This document shows, one piece after another, positions 48,873 to 60,230 of a stretch of 64,000 bases of DNA. Position 1 is the first letter of the stretch. The number at the start of each line of letters is the position of its first letter. This stretch comes from Thuidium tamariscinum (Eukaryota > Streptophyta > Bryopsida > Hypnales > Thuidiaceae). The notes under the pieces are model-generated. The model had not been told where the DNA came from, ran no database searches, and worked only from the letters and a program-made list of their open reading frames with translations. The stretch is from contig OX344754.2 of assembly GCA_947034885.2 (NCBI GenBank), forward strand, positions 14,340,501 to 14,404,500. Direction: 5' to 3'. The position numbers and the translations under genes are program-made.

Positions 48873-49310
48873 GAGATCTCCTGGACTATGTGTTTCTCGG
48901 TCATGTACTTGGTACCGTCAGAAAGCTCTCGGTGAGAAGGGGTGAACAACCTTGGTTTCATGGCATTCCAACCTACCATGCTAAAGTTATGGATATTTGA
49001 GTATTTTTCGTTCTAAGAAATCAAAAATTGAGATCTCCAGGACCGTGCGTCTTGCGGTTGTGTGCTTGGTACCATTGGAAAGCTCTCAGCAAGGAGGGGT
49101 GCACAAGTTTGGTTTTGTGGCATTCTAACCTATAGTGTGAAAGTCATAGATTTTTGAGTATTTTTGGTTCTAAATTTTATTTTATTTTTAAATTTTACTT
49201 ATATTTTGGTCATGATCTTGGTACCATTGGAAAGCCCTTGAGGAGGAAGGGTGCACAGACTTTGTTTTGTGACGTTTGGATCTATAGTGTGAGAGTTATT
49301 AAATTTCAAA
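48873..49310. repeat. Tandem repeat, about 2.8 units of 156 bp
   Basis: Units start at 48873, 49030 and about 49185. Each has GAGATCTCC(T/A)GGAC (lost in the third), CTTGGTACC(G/A)T(C/T)(A/G)GAAAGC, an AGGAGGGGTGCACA stretch, GTGGCATTC(C/T)AACC and GAGTATTTTT(C/G)G. Divergence between units is moderate. No frame is conserved across the units. Confidence 0.85.
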
Positions 49311-49779
49311 GTTTTCATGCATTACAAAATTGCTAAATTACTTTTACTTTGGATTTGATTGTGGCAACGGCACAGGGCACACTAGCCATAAATAAAATAC
49401 CTGGTTTGATTTGCACCAAAATTGTTTATCAAAAAACATTTGAAAATATTTTACTTTACAAGTTGATGTGGCAGATACAGCTAATCCAGGATTGAAGTGT
49501 TAGTTCGAGAATACGAGGATCAAACATGCGTCATAAAGGTGGGATATAGATAACCAAAAGGATTAAAAACTGACAGTTAAGTGAGAGTGAAGGTACGTGA
49601 GGTTGGTGACGATATTGTAGTTCTCGTTTCCTCTTGAAATTGGAGTTTATGTGCTTGTTTTTTCTCTCCTCTCAAGTCGTAATTGACAGTATTTTCTCAG
49701 TTAGTAATTGCAGGCCATGATAGAACTGCATGTTGTTCTGTTCGTCTATTACATATTTGTATTTGGAACTTCAACAGGC

Positions 49780-52303
49780 ATGGTGTTATCTGGAAAAAGA
49801 GCGAAACGTGAGGCTGATTCAGCGTCCAATATCAAAAACAATGAAGCGCAGTCTGGTGTGCATTTGATTTCCTATGGCCATCATTGATTTGATTTGTGTT
49901 TTTTATACAGTTTCTCATCGTTTAGCTCTCATTTGTGTACGCTTAATTGTTTTTTCATTTATCTTGAGAATAAACGATTCTTTTAACATTATATAGAATA
50001 GAATGGAAGCTTTTGTGTTTTTCTGATTGTGTAGAAATTTCTAAACACTAAGAGTAGCAATAAGAAATTTGTTTTGGAGATAATATCAAAGGAGGTACAA
50101 GACCAAGTTCTATCATTTCTAAGAGAGAAAATGTCGGAAATTCTAACATTGTGGGCAATAATGACTTGACACCTCCACCCCAAAAGAAGGGTCAAAAGAT
50201 CACCATTGTCGATTTTGTGACAAGACTTTTGAGAAATCTCAAGCATTGGGTGGCCACATGAATAAGCATAGAGCAGGTACTAGCTAGTCCTCTTCTAATT
50301 ATTAGATAGTCTTGTGTGTATTTGTTATTCTATTTTCGGATTCTTATTTGCAATGCATGGTCAAATTTTTTTAATATAGTTCAACCGAAAGGATATTATA
50401 TTTTCTTTTCTTCCTTGATTGTTTTAGAAAAGGAGGAAGAAGGTCTCAGAAAAGCTCGAAGTCTTGTTGAATCCAAACAACAAATTATTTTTGGAAACAT
50501 TCCGTGGCCCAAGTGAGTTTGTTGATCACTTTGACACTTCTATACTTTGCCCTAAGTATGGTGAGGGTTCAATTAAAAGTTCATAATCACAACTAAAGAA
50601 TTGTTCTTGCCGCTTAGCTAATAAAAATAAGCAACACAAGATTCAACATAACAAAATATGTTTTTTTGTTACATTAGTATACCTCATTAAGTATCTTTTG
50701 ATGTTGAACATATTATTTTCTAGAATTAGAGATGTCTTGCTAGTGCTTCTGCAATGTTTGTATTTCTATTTTGCACCTACTAATTTGCAATCTTTCAATC
50801 TAATCTACCAAGTGGATCAATGATGTAGTTACGGGAGAGGTGCTGGTGCTGGAAATCCCTCATTCGGACAAAACCTTTCCTCAAATGCCCACATTGTAGG
50901 CACATCGACGACACCCCAGTCGTACCCTGGCAATCAATCCGCCCCCTCCCTCCAACAAAATCAGATCCAAATGAACCAATCATCGGTTCTATCACAACAA
51001 CAAATTCAGGTCCATGGTCACCAGGCAGGAGGTATGAACATCATTCGAGGAAGTCATTTGCGTTCATTGGAAAGCACAAGGACATACCACGGCACACCGG
51101 CCACTTCAAACACGGATGTTATTGGAACGGGACAACACCAGGCTCACCATGGAGCTTGGGTCAATTCGGGTACAAGATCCTCTTGAACTCTTGGTGAAGT
51201 TTTTTCACAAACTAACCAAAATAGAGAGCTCAACGTGACTTCATAAATTATCCATCGTTTGAAGCTTCGAATGAAGTAATAGTCGCGAGATGATAGAACC
51301 ATTTTTAGTCTCATGTGTTTGGTGTTTTTAATCTTGTTTTGTGTCTGCGAAAAGAATTGAAGCCATGAAACAAAAGTCTAGGTTTGTGCCTCAATGCGTT
51401 CTGCTGCTATCATTTAGAAGCGTTTCCATGCATACAGTGATACAAACCTCAAGTAGGTTGCTAGAGTCTACTACTGTACTTTCAGAGAAATACTCGTTTT
51501 CTGTATACATTCATATTGGTTTTAGGATTACACTACTAGGGAGGCCGCTTAAGTCATACAATATACGGTAATTGTTAAATTTAAAACAATAAGTGAAATC
51601 AGTAAAAATTTGTGAAAATGCACGAGTGCAATTATACAGTAGCATTATCTCAACCTGCACTATTACAAAACAGAGCAATTTAGCAAAATTATTGTCACAA
51701 ACACACTAATAGGGTAAATCAGAGCATTTATTAATAGAGTTTTGCTTCTTCAATTCTTTGGAACGGCAAGCTGCCATGTAGAACTGATTTGAAAAGTCTC
51801 GAACACTGGCAGGGCAACACCCAGGACAAATGGCCGCTTACCCGGGGCAGCACGGAGGGACGACCGACTTCCATATGCAGCATCACCTGCATCAGCAAGC
51901 TGGACCAAGTCAATCCCTCCAAGACATGGCGCAGTCCGCTTCAACTGTTCCAAAGGCATCCTACGCGCACCAGCAGTATCCGCAAGACCATCCTACCAGC
52001 ATGCAATTTGTAGAACTTGCCCAAATCCATCAACCGGTGCAATACTGTTACGAAGTTGCACATCCCAGTCAATACTCGCAGTACCATTCCTATGCGCCAC
52101 AAGATGGTTCTCAGACTTCGATTGATGAGAAGTCGGAGAGTTTGAGGAACCAGTCTGTGGGTACTAGCGACATCCAAACCCCAGAGCATCACATTCTTCA
52201 AGAGGGGACTGGTCATAATATTATTGCGGATCCCGTGGGGGAATGTGGAGCTGAAACATCGAACGACAAGGTGGGCGATGCTCAGGGTTTGATTCTTCAA
52301 TGA
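49780..52303 (+). CDS. C2H2 zinc-finger protein with QALGGH motif
   Basis: A five-exon model: 49780-49855, 50187-50276, 50428-50512, 50829-51169, 51813-52303. It totals 1,083 bases, 360 residues, and every junction keeps frame (donors GTGTGC, GTACTA, GTGAGT, GTACAA; acceptors AAAAG, TTTTAG, ATGTAG, TGGCAG). Exon 1 is basic (KRAKRE), a likely nuclear signal. Exons 2-3 hold one finger, CRFCDKTFEKSQALGGHMNK HRA, with the plant QALGGH helix, then EKEEEGLRKARSLVESKQQ. Exons 4-5 are Gln/His/Ser/Pro-rich (SLQQNQIQMNQSSVLSQQQ, MAAYPGQHGG, HHLHQQ), typical of an activation-type tail, ending near residue 360. A probable single-finger plant transcription regulator; targets unknown. Odd point: an upstream in-frame-looking stretch (50087-50200) could belong to exon 2 only if a base is missing. 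The exon 2 acceptor is weak. Confidence 0.75.
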
Positions 52304-53408
52304 AGGAAATGTACTAGTGACTGCGGTGCTGAGCTGACGAGTGTGAATAGAGATCGAGCCATGTCTGTTGGCGGAAGTTTTACTCTCACCAAGCTCACGG
52401 ACACGTAGAGAACAGATGAATGCTACCCTTTTAATTTCGCACCTCTTTCGGAGATTGAGGTTACACCTTGCATTGTTGGCTTCAATTCGGCATTCAGTTG
52501 GCATCCAACTGCGGATTTGTACTACTGTAGGCTTTAAGAGTTAGCTCTTTCACAGGTTTTTTGATTAGTAAGGACTAAGGAGTGATACCTGAGCATGTTC
52601 CTCTTTCAAGGGAACCCTACATGTTCTCTCTGATCCCGCTTTGCAAGCCTTCCAAGTGTTCCGTCCACTCTTTATCAATTCGATAAGGAGGGTCCTTAAG
52701 GTAGTCTGCTCTAAAAGCAACCACTTCAGGGCTGATCCGCAATGTTTCTCATGGGCTTATGTGGACCAAAAAATTTCAGCTGTGTGTTTTTCAATGAAAA
52801 AAAATGGATGCGGCATCTAATACAAGTGGTTTTGTAATTCTTTGAGCAATATTGAATAAGTTATGATTTTTCTAAGATGTCAATCTTAGGCACCTATTTT
52901 TGACTGAGGTCTGACAAAATGTGAAGACAATCAAATGTAAAGAGAGATGAAGAAATTTAGAAGAAGCCGCTTGTTGATTTGCAATGAAGAACAAGGGAAG
53001 GTTTTCAAAGAAACCATTGGCAATTTTTAAGATTCTAGTTTCTACATATTTTATAAAGTCTATGTTGTTGGCTAGCCAAATTTTATTTTAAATACATTAA
53101 TGTATACATTTAATAGACCACATCTGTATGACAAATTACTCCACATTACAATCCAAAAACGATATTCAAACACTTCTACGTGCCTTCACTTCCTCTTTAG
53201 CCTATTTATTGTCAATCACATTTATATGGGCATTTCTATTGTAGAATTACATTGCTTACATAGTAGACTCTAATGCTAATGGAAAACAACTTCAAAATCC
53301 TACATAGGATGGATTTGTTGAGTATCAATGCTAATGTCTTGACCTACAATCCAATCAAGAGCCAAATAAACTCCATGGATCAAATGGCTCATGGAGGAAA
53401 ATAACTCA
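52304..53408. other. 3' flank of the zinc-finger gene, no second gene
   Basis: The minus-strand frame at 51941-52504 is antisense to the last exon and not considered real. Past about 52560 the DNA is AT-rich with nothing recognisable. Confidence 0.45.
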
Positions 53409-53991
53409 TTAACCCATTAAGGACGGGTCGACCACTTTTGGGTTGATTTGAGGACTTTTTGTCTCCTATAATTTGTAGAACATTTGATCTCAAAAAACTT
53501 AGAGAAGAACGCATTTAGAGTGTCTTTATGTGCATCTAACAAAACCAATTTGAAGAGAATGTGTGCAAAAATGAGTGAGTTGTGCTTGGCCAAACTTGAA
53601 ATGGTCCAACCTTTCATATTGAAATTTTTAATGAAAAATGCATATTTTATGGAAAGGACAATTATGTGTGTGTTTGAAATAATAAATTGAAAGTTTTTGG
53701 TCAATTTCCATACAATATATTCAAATCTATACCCAATTGTAGTAAACCCTAATTATAACCAATGCCAAAGGGTGTTTATGACACATCAATGTTTGAAGAG
53801 TAATTACAAAGACATGAACCGTTGGATCACTTTTATTTTTTGTGTGGTTCAAGGACTTAACCTATGGAACTCATTTATTCAATCCGATCTAGGATTACAT
53901 CTTTTAAAAAGGCAAAAAATTGTACTTTTTGAGAATTGTGTTCAAAAACTACGTCCGCCCCCTAAATCAACCACGGTCCTTAATGAGTTAA
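53409..53991. mobile_element. TTAA-flanked element 7
   Basis: Starts TTAACCCATTAAGGACGGG and ends ACGGTCCTTAATGAGTTAA, inverted over about 17 bases with one mismatch, TTAA at each border. 583 bp. Two frames (53484-53690 and 53697-53999, +) fill much of it but resemble no transposase and overlap an opposite-strand frame. Confidence 0.75.
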
Positions 53992-54987
53992 TAAGGTGAC
54001 ATTGTGCCAAATCTTTAAGCATAGCAGCAATGATTGGAAACATCACAAAGGAAATTAATGTAGCTACGATGGATGAATTCAAGTAGACAATTAGAGGCAT
54101 CAAAGATATTTTTGATTACATGGTTGCTAAGCATTAAAAACAGACTAAATAGAGAGCAATATTCCATGATATTTACTAAGCCCTAAATAATTATTGTCCA
54201 TTTCATGAACAAATGTGAATGCTAAGATATATAAATCTATTATCCTAAATTTTTGGCACGAATTTTAAATTTTTTTTCATAAGCTAAAAAAACATATAGC
54301 TTTTCAATATGTTTGAAGTACAAAAGAGGAGGACTAGGAAACCAAAAATAAATTTTTCAATCTTTTAAATTATATTAAATATATTTATATCTATATAGAA
54401 AACTTTGATTTACATATTTGAATTATTGATGTATAAGTTATGAAGATTGTTTCTCTCTAATGTGTTTTCCCAAAATCTTTCAAGTTTCAATTACTTTGTA
54501 CAATTCATTCCATTATTGAAAACTTTGGTTTTATGGAATATTTTCTAGTAGTTGGAATATGAATTATGGTTGAAGTAGAAAGATTTGGAAGAAATGATTT
54601 TAGACTATTGAAGATACACCTAAAATTTTCTATTTAAACATTTGAACATGGTTACTATTTTTAAATTGTCCAAATTTATGATTGATCTTGTTATAATTGG
54701 ATTTAAAAAAATTTAAGCCTAATTTTTTTTAATTTTTAATTTTAATTATATAAATTTTCAAGTATTGTATATAATATCTTGATTAGTACTATTCAAATTG
54801 GTAGTAAAAAAAGGTTGAGTATTGAAGATCCTTTGGATGAATGAGAAGTTATTGAATGAAACATCATGCCGAAGAACTAAATTCATTGTCAAGAATGTAA
54901 AGGTATTCACCCATGAAAAACGCGGTGAACATTTTGTGTCTGATGGATGACAAAAGTGCAATCTATTGAATGAAGAAAAGTCATTTA

Positions 54988-55222
54988 TAAGAGGATTTTT
55001 GGCCCCCAAGAAGATTGTCTCAAGGGGCTACAAACCAGCCCCTTGCTGGTCTGAATTTTTGAATTTTGAATTTTTTTTTTCAAATATTAAATAATTAATT
55101 AATTAGTATTTTTCTGACGTGGCAGTTGCTCGACCACATCAACACTGCGTTCCCAACGTTTCCAATGTGTTCCTAGCGTTTGGGAACTTGTAGTCTTGTA
55201 AACCAACTAAAAATCCTCTTAT
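54988..55222. mobile_element. MITE with ATAAGAGGATTTTTG ends
   Basis: Left ATAAGAGGATTTTTGG and right CTAAAAATCCTCTTAT are inverted. Contains an AT-rich stretch and GACGTGGCAG...CCACATCA. 235 bp; relative of the element at 37897-38189. Confidence 0.65.
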
Positions 55223-55255
55223 GTTTCATCTGGATTTTTTTTGGATTGGAGTCAG

Positions 55256-55984
55256 GGGTGATTGCAAGAAATATTAGGTCCTATTTCCCATTACAATTAG
55301 AGTGACGATGTTCTTTTCTTCTACAACTTTTGAATTAAAAGCTTTGAGAATATGAAATAATTAGTGGAACTCTCTAGCTTGATGATTTTCACATTTTTTT
55401 TTAAATTAAAAAAATCATTTCATATTTAAAATTTATTTTTGTTAATTTGTCACAAATTGAGGTTTAGGGGTTTTTACTACGTTAGGAGTCCCCAAATTTA
55501 GTGATCTAAAGTTGAAATTTTTACGGTGCATTTGCATAGTACAAAAGCATATTCCTACCAAAGGAAATCTAAAAATACATTATTTTGTGTCCTCCACATG
55601 CATACAAATGACACTTCCATTGTATGCAATTTTTGACCATTGAAGATGGAGTTGAGATTGTTTTTTTGGTGAAATCTCATCACCATCAATTCTTCCCAAA
55701 TGGCCAAATTTTAGATCTAAGAAAAATAACTTTCCCTATTTTTTACAAATCAAAATGTAAATATGCCCATTTTCATGAGATTTTCCACTTTTTATAGTTC
55801 TCCTACTTAGAGAATTTTCCTAAGCTTTTCCTTTCATAAAGTACCTTCTTCTTTAAGGTGTATACATTGGACATATTTTTCATATTTTTTTAAATTGATT
55901 TTTTAATTAAATAGTACTCCCAAAGAAAAAAGTGTCTATTTCCAAAACGCTATAGAAAATGGACAGTGTTTCTTGCAATGACCC
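55256..55984. mobile_element. MITE of the GGGTCATTGCAAGAAACAC family, copy 4
   Basis: Left GGGTGATTGCAAGAAATATT and right CAGTGTTTCTTGCAATGACCC. 729 bp. The flanking 4 bp (TCAG / CAAG) no longer match. Ends 56 bases before copy 5. Confidence 0.8.
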
Positions 55985-56040
55985 CAAGGAGATGTGCACA
56001 ATAGTGGGGAGCAAGAAATAGCCTCATTGATTGCGGTATT

Positions 56041-56719
56041 AGGTCATTGCAAGAAACACTGACTACTTTTGTAGCGCTTTGTAAAATTTGTTCTTGTCCA
56101 ATGTTATAACTTTTGATTGATGAATCTAATGCCCAAACCAAAAAAAACTATTTCTAGAATTCTTGATTGCAATCATATTTTATATTTTTCAAAAAATTTT
56201 AAAAATCATTGACGTTTTAATTTGTAAAAAATAGGAAAAACATTTTTGAACAAAACTAAAAATTGGCCATTTGAGAAGACTTCTTGGTGATGAGGTTTGA
56301 CTAAAAAAATGAGTTCAAAATTATTTCTAATGTTTTGAAGTGTGCGCGCAAGGGAGGCCTGTTTGCACTAATGCAGAGGTCATAAAATAATGTTTTCTTA
56401 GATGACCTTTGGTAGGGACATGTCTACATACTATAAAAACATGCCAAAGAAATTTCAATCAAAAATCATTAATTTAAACCAATCAATAGTATAAAAAAAT
56501 CCTAATCTTGAAAGTGTGACAAATTAACAAAAATAAATTTTAAATATAAAATGATTTTTAAAAAAAATTTAAAAATATAAAATATGATTGCAATCAAAAA
56601 TTCTAGAAATATATTTTTCTGGTTTGGGCATTGGATTCATCAATCAAAAGTTATAGCATTGGGCAAGAACAAATTTTGCAAAGCATTACAAAAGTGATCG
56701 GTGTTTCTTGCAATGACCC
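56041..56719. mobile_element. MITE of the GGGTCATTGCAAGAAACAC family, copy 5, long inverted arms
   Basis: Left AGGTCATTGCAAGAAACACT and right GGTGTTTCTTGCAATGACCC, but here the inverted similarity runs about 150 bases inward (TTTGTTCTTG, TATAACTTTTGATTGATGAAT, AATGCCCAAACC), making a foldback. TATT flanks both sides (56037-56040 and 56720-56723). 679 bp, non-coding. Confidence 0.88.
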
Positions 56720-57449
56720 TATTTTTTCTTGGGTAATCCAAATTCTAAGAAGAGGACTGAAAGATTTAGAAGACGGTATTAGGCTATATTGTCCTTCTTC
56801 CAATTTTTGGTAGGGCATCATGCACTGTTAACTTTTCCATATTTTCACAACCATTTTGTATTCTCTAGGCACTATGCTTGTTCACCGACATGGACATTGT
56901 GTGCAGACCACTTTATCCTATAGTGACTACTCCATCGTTCAAGGGTTAAATTAATAAGATTTTCAAAAATTTCCATAAATTCTATAAACATGTGTATTTT
57001 TTTTAACACAATATAAATATATTGTATCTTTTAAACAAAATGAATATAGATATATTCTAAGTCAACTTTAGATTCCCATAAATAGAAGTTGTACATTTCA
57101 AGAAAAAACCATTTAGAAATTGATTTACAAAAGTGAATGCATTTTCTTTATATGAAATTTTTTTTGTTCACCAATCATCATTTAGTACAAACAAAGTATC
57201 CATCAACATAAGACAAACATCTTAGATTTGAGGCTATAATATACTTTTATGTGGTATAAAGAAACTATATATTAACAAAGCTCTTATTAATGAAACTAGA
57301 TCAATGCCCTTTTGTATTAAATTTCATTTGAGAAGATAGTTCATACTAAGGGCAAACATAATTCATATTGTATACAAATTGATTGATGAATGTAGGCTAT
57401 TTGAATCTTCAATCCATATTGAGTAAAGATTAATCTCTAAAGTCTTTTG

Positions 57450-58340
57450 ATTTGATTTTAACCAAACATGCTCCAAAACTAGCATTTCTAGACAAGTACC
57501 AAACTTTAGAAAAACAACATTTTTTGACATATGTAATTGTAGGATCTTGTAGTGTATTGGTTTAAGAAGATGTAGAATTCTTTTTGAAATTTCAACCTTG
57601 TAGATTGCAAGATATGAACATTTCAATTGACCATAATCTTATTTTTGGCCCTACAAAAAATTGTGAACTTACACTTGACAAGCTCACATTGGGATGAAAA
57701 AATGTATATATTGTTGGTGCTTCTTTGGATTCATTCTTTAAGTCAAGTTGGCTATGTGCTTGAAAATTTTCAAATCATTTGGAATTGTACAATATATAGG
57801 AAAAAAAACAGTAAGTAGAAAGAAGTAAAGAATGATTCAAAATACTGAATTGTAAAGAATTTATTTTTGAAATTGAAATTGTCAATTTCAGTGGTTTTAA
57901 TAAAAAAAACTCCATCTAATTTTTTTCAAAAACATTTAAAATTGAGTTAAATTAAGGACTTCAAAGTTTATTTTGGGATATGAAATCCATAAATTGACAA
58001 CTCCTCACAACTTTCATCTCATTCATTAAAAAGGAATGATTTAAAGCTTTCCATATATATACAAATCTAGAAAATCAATTTCAAATTTTTGTTTCTAAAA
58101 AAAGTGTTTTCTTCAAATCTGCTTGAATTGCCTAAGTTGACAAAGAATCAACATATCATGCAATAATTTCTTAACTATGTGGTCAAAAGCTATGAAAATT
58201 ATTGATCTATAATGATATTCCTCCTAGACATGTGTGAGATTTTCAAAGAAAAATAATAAAATCTCTAATCACATTTTCTTGCCCAAACCTTCTATGTTAC
58301 CAAAAAACACAACGCAGAGGCCATTTTTTGGTTGATGAAC
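57450..58340. mobile_element. Degraded copy of TTAA element 5
   Basis: Collinear with the interior of 21526-22459 over about 850 bases (GCTCCAAAACT, ACATTTTTTGACATATGTAA, AGATTGCAAGATAT, TTGGATTCATTCT, AAGAATGATTCAAAATACT, ATGTGGTCAAAAG). The ends have decayed: TTAACCAAAC on the left, no clear TTAA on the right. Confidence 0.75.
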
Positions 58341-58685
58341 AAGAGAGAATCTTTCTATGTAGGACATAATTGCAATTATTCATCCTTGAATTAAGGATGG
58401 AAATGGAAGATATTCTATAGTGCTTTGACTTCTAACGAGTGCTTTTGAATTTTTTTGAACCAATGATTTCTCCGGTATCAAAATTCATGCTTTCTATGGC
58501 CACTGACTCATTGTTTATGGGTTAAGGAAGGGAATCCTATTTGCTCTATGTGCTTATTTGCATCACTTTATTGCCATTGTACAACAAAGGTTTACATTTG
58601 AAATTTTCAAATGTACACCATTGCTATGTAGTATGTAGTGACATGAACAGGGCTTCTAAATTGTGGTGCAAATAGGATCTCCTAC

Positions 58686-59054
58686 CTTAGAGCATCTCTT
58701 GCAACCCTCCATCTTTCCCCGTTTCGTGATTCGAGATCTGTCCAAGGAAGAGGAGATGGCCACTTGTATCCCCAACAGTGCAACTCTATAAATATACATC
58801 CAACCAATCACAAGTCACACAACTCCCCAAAATATGCTCCCAACCAATCACAAGTCACACAATTTACATTTATTATGACGACTTGCTAATCCCAAGATAA
58901 TTGTAGGAGAAGGGGTTGGCTCATGTCCCTGTAGAATTGGCTTTTTGAGAGGGCCTCGAGAAGTTTGAGCAAGACATACGCTAGAATTAATTATTTTTCA
59001 TCCAAATTGTGGAGGAGAGGGGTCATCTGGAGGGCTGCAGGAGATGCTCTTAGA
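58686..59054. mobile_element. MITE with AGAGCATCTC ends, hAT-like
   Basis: Left CTTAGAGCATCTCTTGCAAC CCTCCA and right TGGAGGGCTGCAGGAGATGC TCTTAG are inverted with three mismatches. A 22-base CCAACCAATCACAAGTCACA repeat occurs twice inside (58799 and 58840). A lone AGAGCATCT half-site at 63505 may mark another remnant. No clean 8-bp duplication seen. Confidence 0.65.
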
Positions 59055-60230
59055 TTAGGGAAATACCCCTTTCACACTCTAGCTTCCCCATTTTCATCAA
59101 CCCCCTGGTCAGAAAAGTGGACCACATTCACCGCTTCGGATGACCAGAAACGGACAGTTGGATGACTACTGCATGGGAACGCCGAGTAATGCAGCCGTCA
59201 CCTTTCACATTTGTCATTTGTCAGTTTGTCACGAACGCATCTCCTCGCAACACGCAAGTACGCAACGTGCCCATCGCTTGCATTCCAATTCTCTAAGATA
59301 CCCACATTATTCGACCTTCACAGTGCTCGATTTGCGCACATATTCGTCTAGATTTGAAGTCGAGAGAGTGAACGTTGCACGTTCATGAACTGATTTGCGG
59401 TGGATTGGAGCGATTGGAGAGAAGGTAGGCGCAAGAAGCGCAGATCGAATTGGGACTTGACGCTGGATTTTCGCTTGCGGAAGTGACGCTTGTACTATGG
59501 CATCTTCATGCGGGGGCTAGGAATGGAAGAAATTTTCGCTTGAGAGAGCTTTGGGCTGGTGAGAATTGGCGTTGGAAGATGAGCTGGCCATTCATGTTTT
59601 AGGTTTGCCTTCGCATTGTTGTCAAAGAATCTTAGAAATTATTAGGAGAAGTTTCTCTTTCAGGATTTCCTTTGCAATTAGCTGAGAAGCTTTGTGAGAA
59701 TTCAGGGTCGAAGTATTCCTGATTTGAGTTTTTGTAGAATACGCTTTTGCGTTCTAGTTCTGCTGTTTGGTCTATTCGTTTTCGATTTTCTGCGCACTTG
59801 TGCTGGAACCTGTCGAATGTAATCGAAAACGTTGAGCTAGAAAATGAGAACGTTCTTGAACGCTGTTCTTGGTGAATGTTGTAGAAACGGGATCTCTTTT
59901 AGAAAACTTAGTTGCATTGGACTTAGACAATTGTAACGCAATTTGCAACGGAATTAGAGCCGATTTTTCAATCATGAACCCTACCTGTGATAACGTGTTA
60001 AAGTTTCTGCAACAATCTTGGGGATGAGTTTTCTGTGAGAGATTTGTATTGACAGTGGCGAAGATTCAACTATGTTGCACAGCTTCATAGATGTGTCGGT
60101 GTAGTGAAAAGTGTCAATTATCTGTTCTCTCGTTGTGGCAGATGTTTCAGAATGGAACGGAAGCAGGAACAAATTAGGGTTAATAACCCCACCGTCATCC
60201 TGAATACCCAAGTTTAGAGGTTCCGCCAGT
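59055..60230 (+). promoter_or_regulatory. Promoter and long leader region of the MFS gene
   Basis: About 1.2 kb before the ATG, GC-richer than the MITE-filled DNA upstream. There are many short upstream ATGs and no long frame. CAG acceptor-like sites (e.g. TTTCTCTTTCAG at 59663) leave room for a leader intron. No clear TATA box chosen. Confidence 0.35.

Larger units (their letters stand above)
46440..49779. other. Intergenic between divergent lipase and zinc-finger genes
   Basis: No gene found. Contains TATATA-rich DNA (46790-46860), short inverted pairs (CTTTTGGGTGGGTAG near 47031 with its complement near 47075), a hairpin MITE (47163-47289), a CACTACAAGAAAATG sequence at 47783 that looks like the left end of a CACTA-type element with no partner found, and a tandem repeat at 48873-49310. 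The minus-strand frame at 47915-48187 is not recognised. Confidence 0.45.

Noticed and set aside
51941-52504. 187-codon minus-strand frame
   Set aside because: Antisense to the Gln/His-rich last exon of the zinc-finger gene, which is in phase with four other exons.
57450-58340. Intact TTAA element
   Set aside because: Interior matches element 5 but the right border has no TTAA, so it is listed as degraded.
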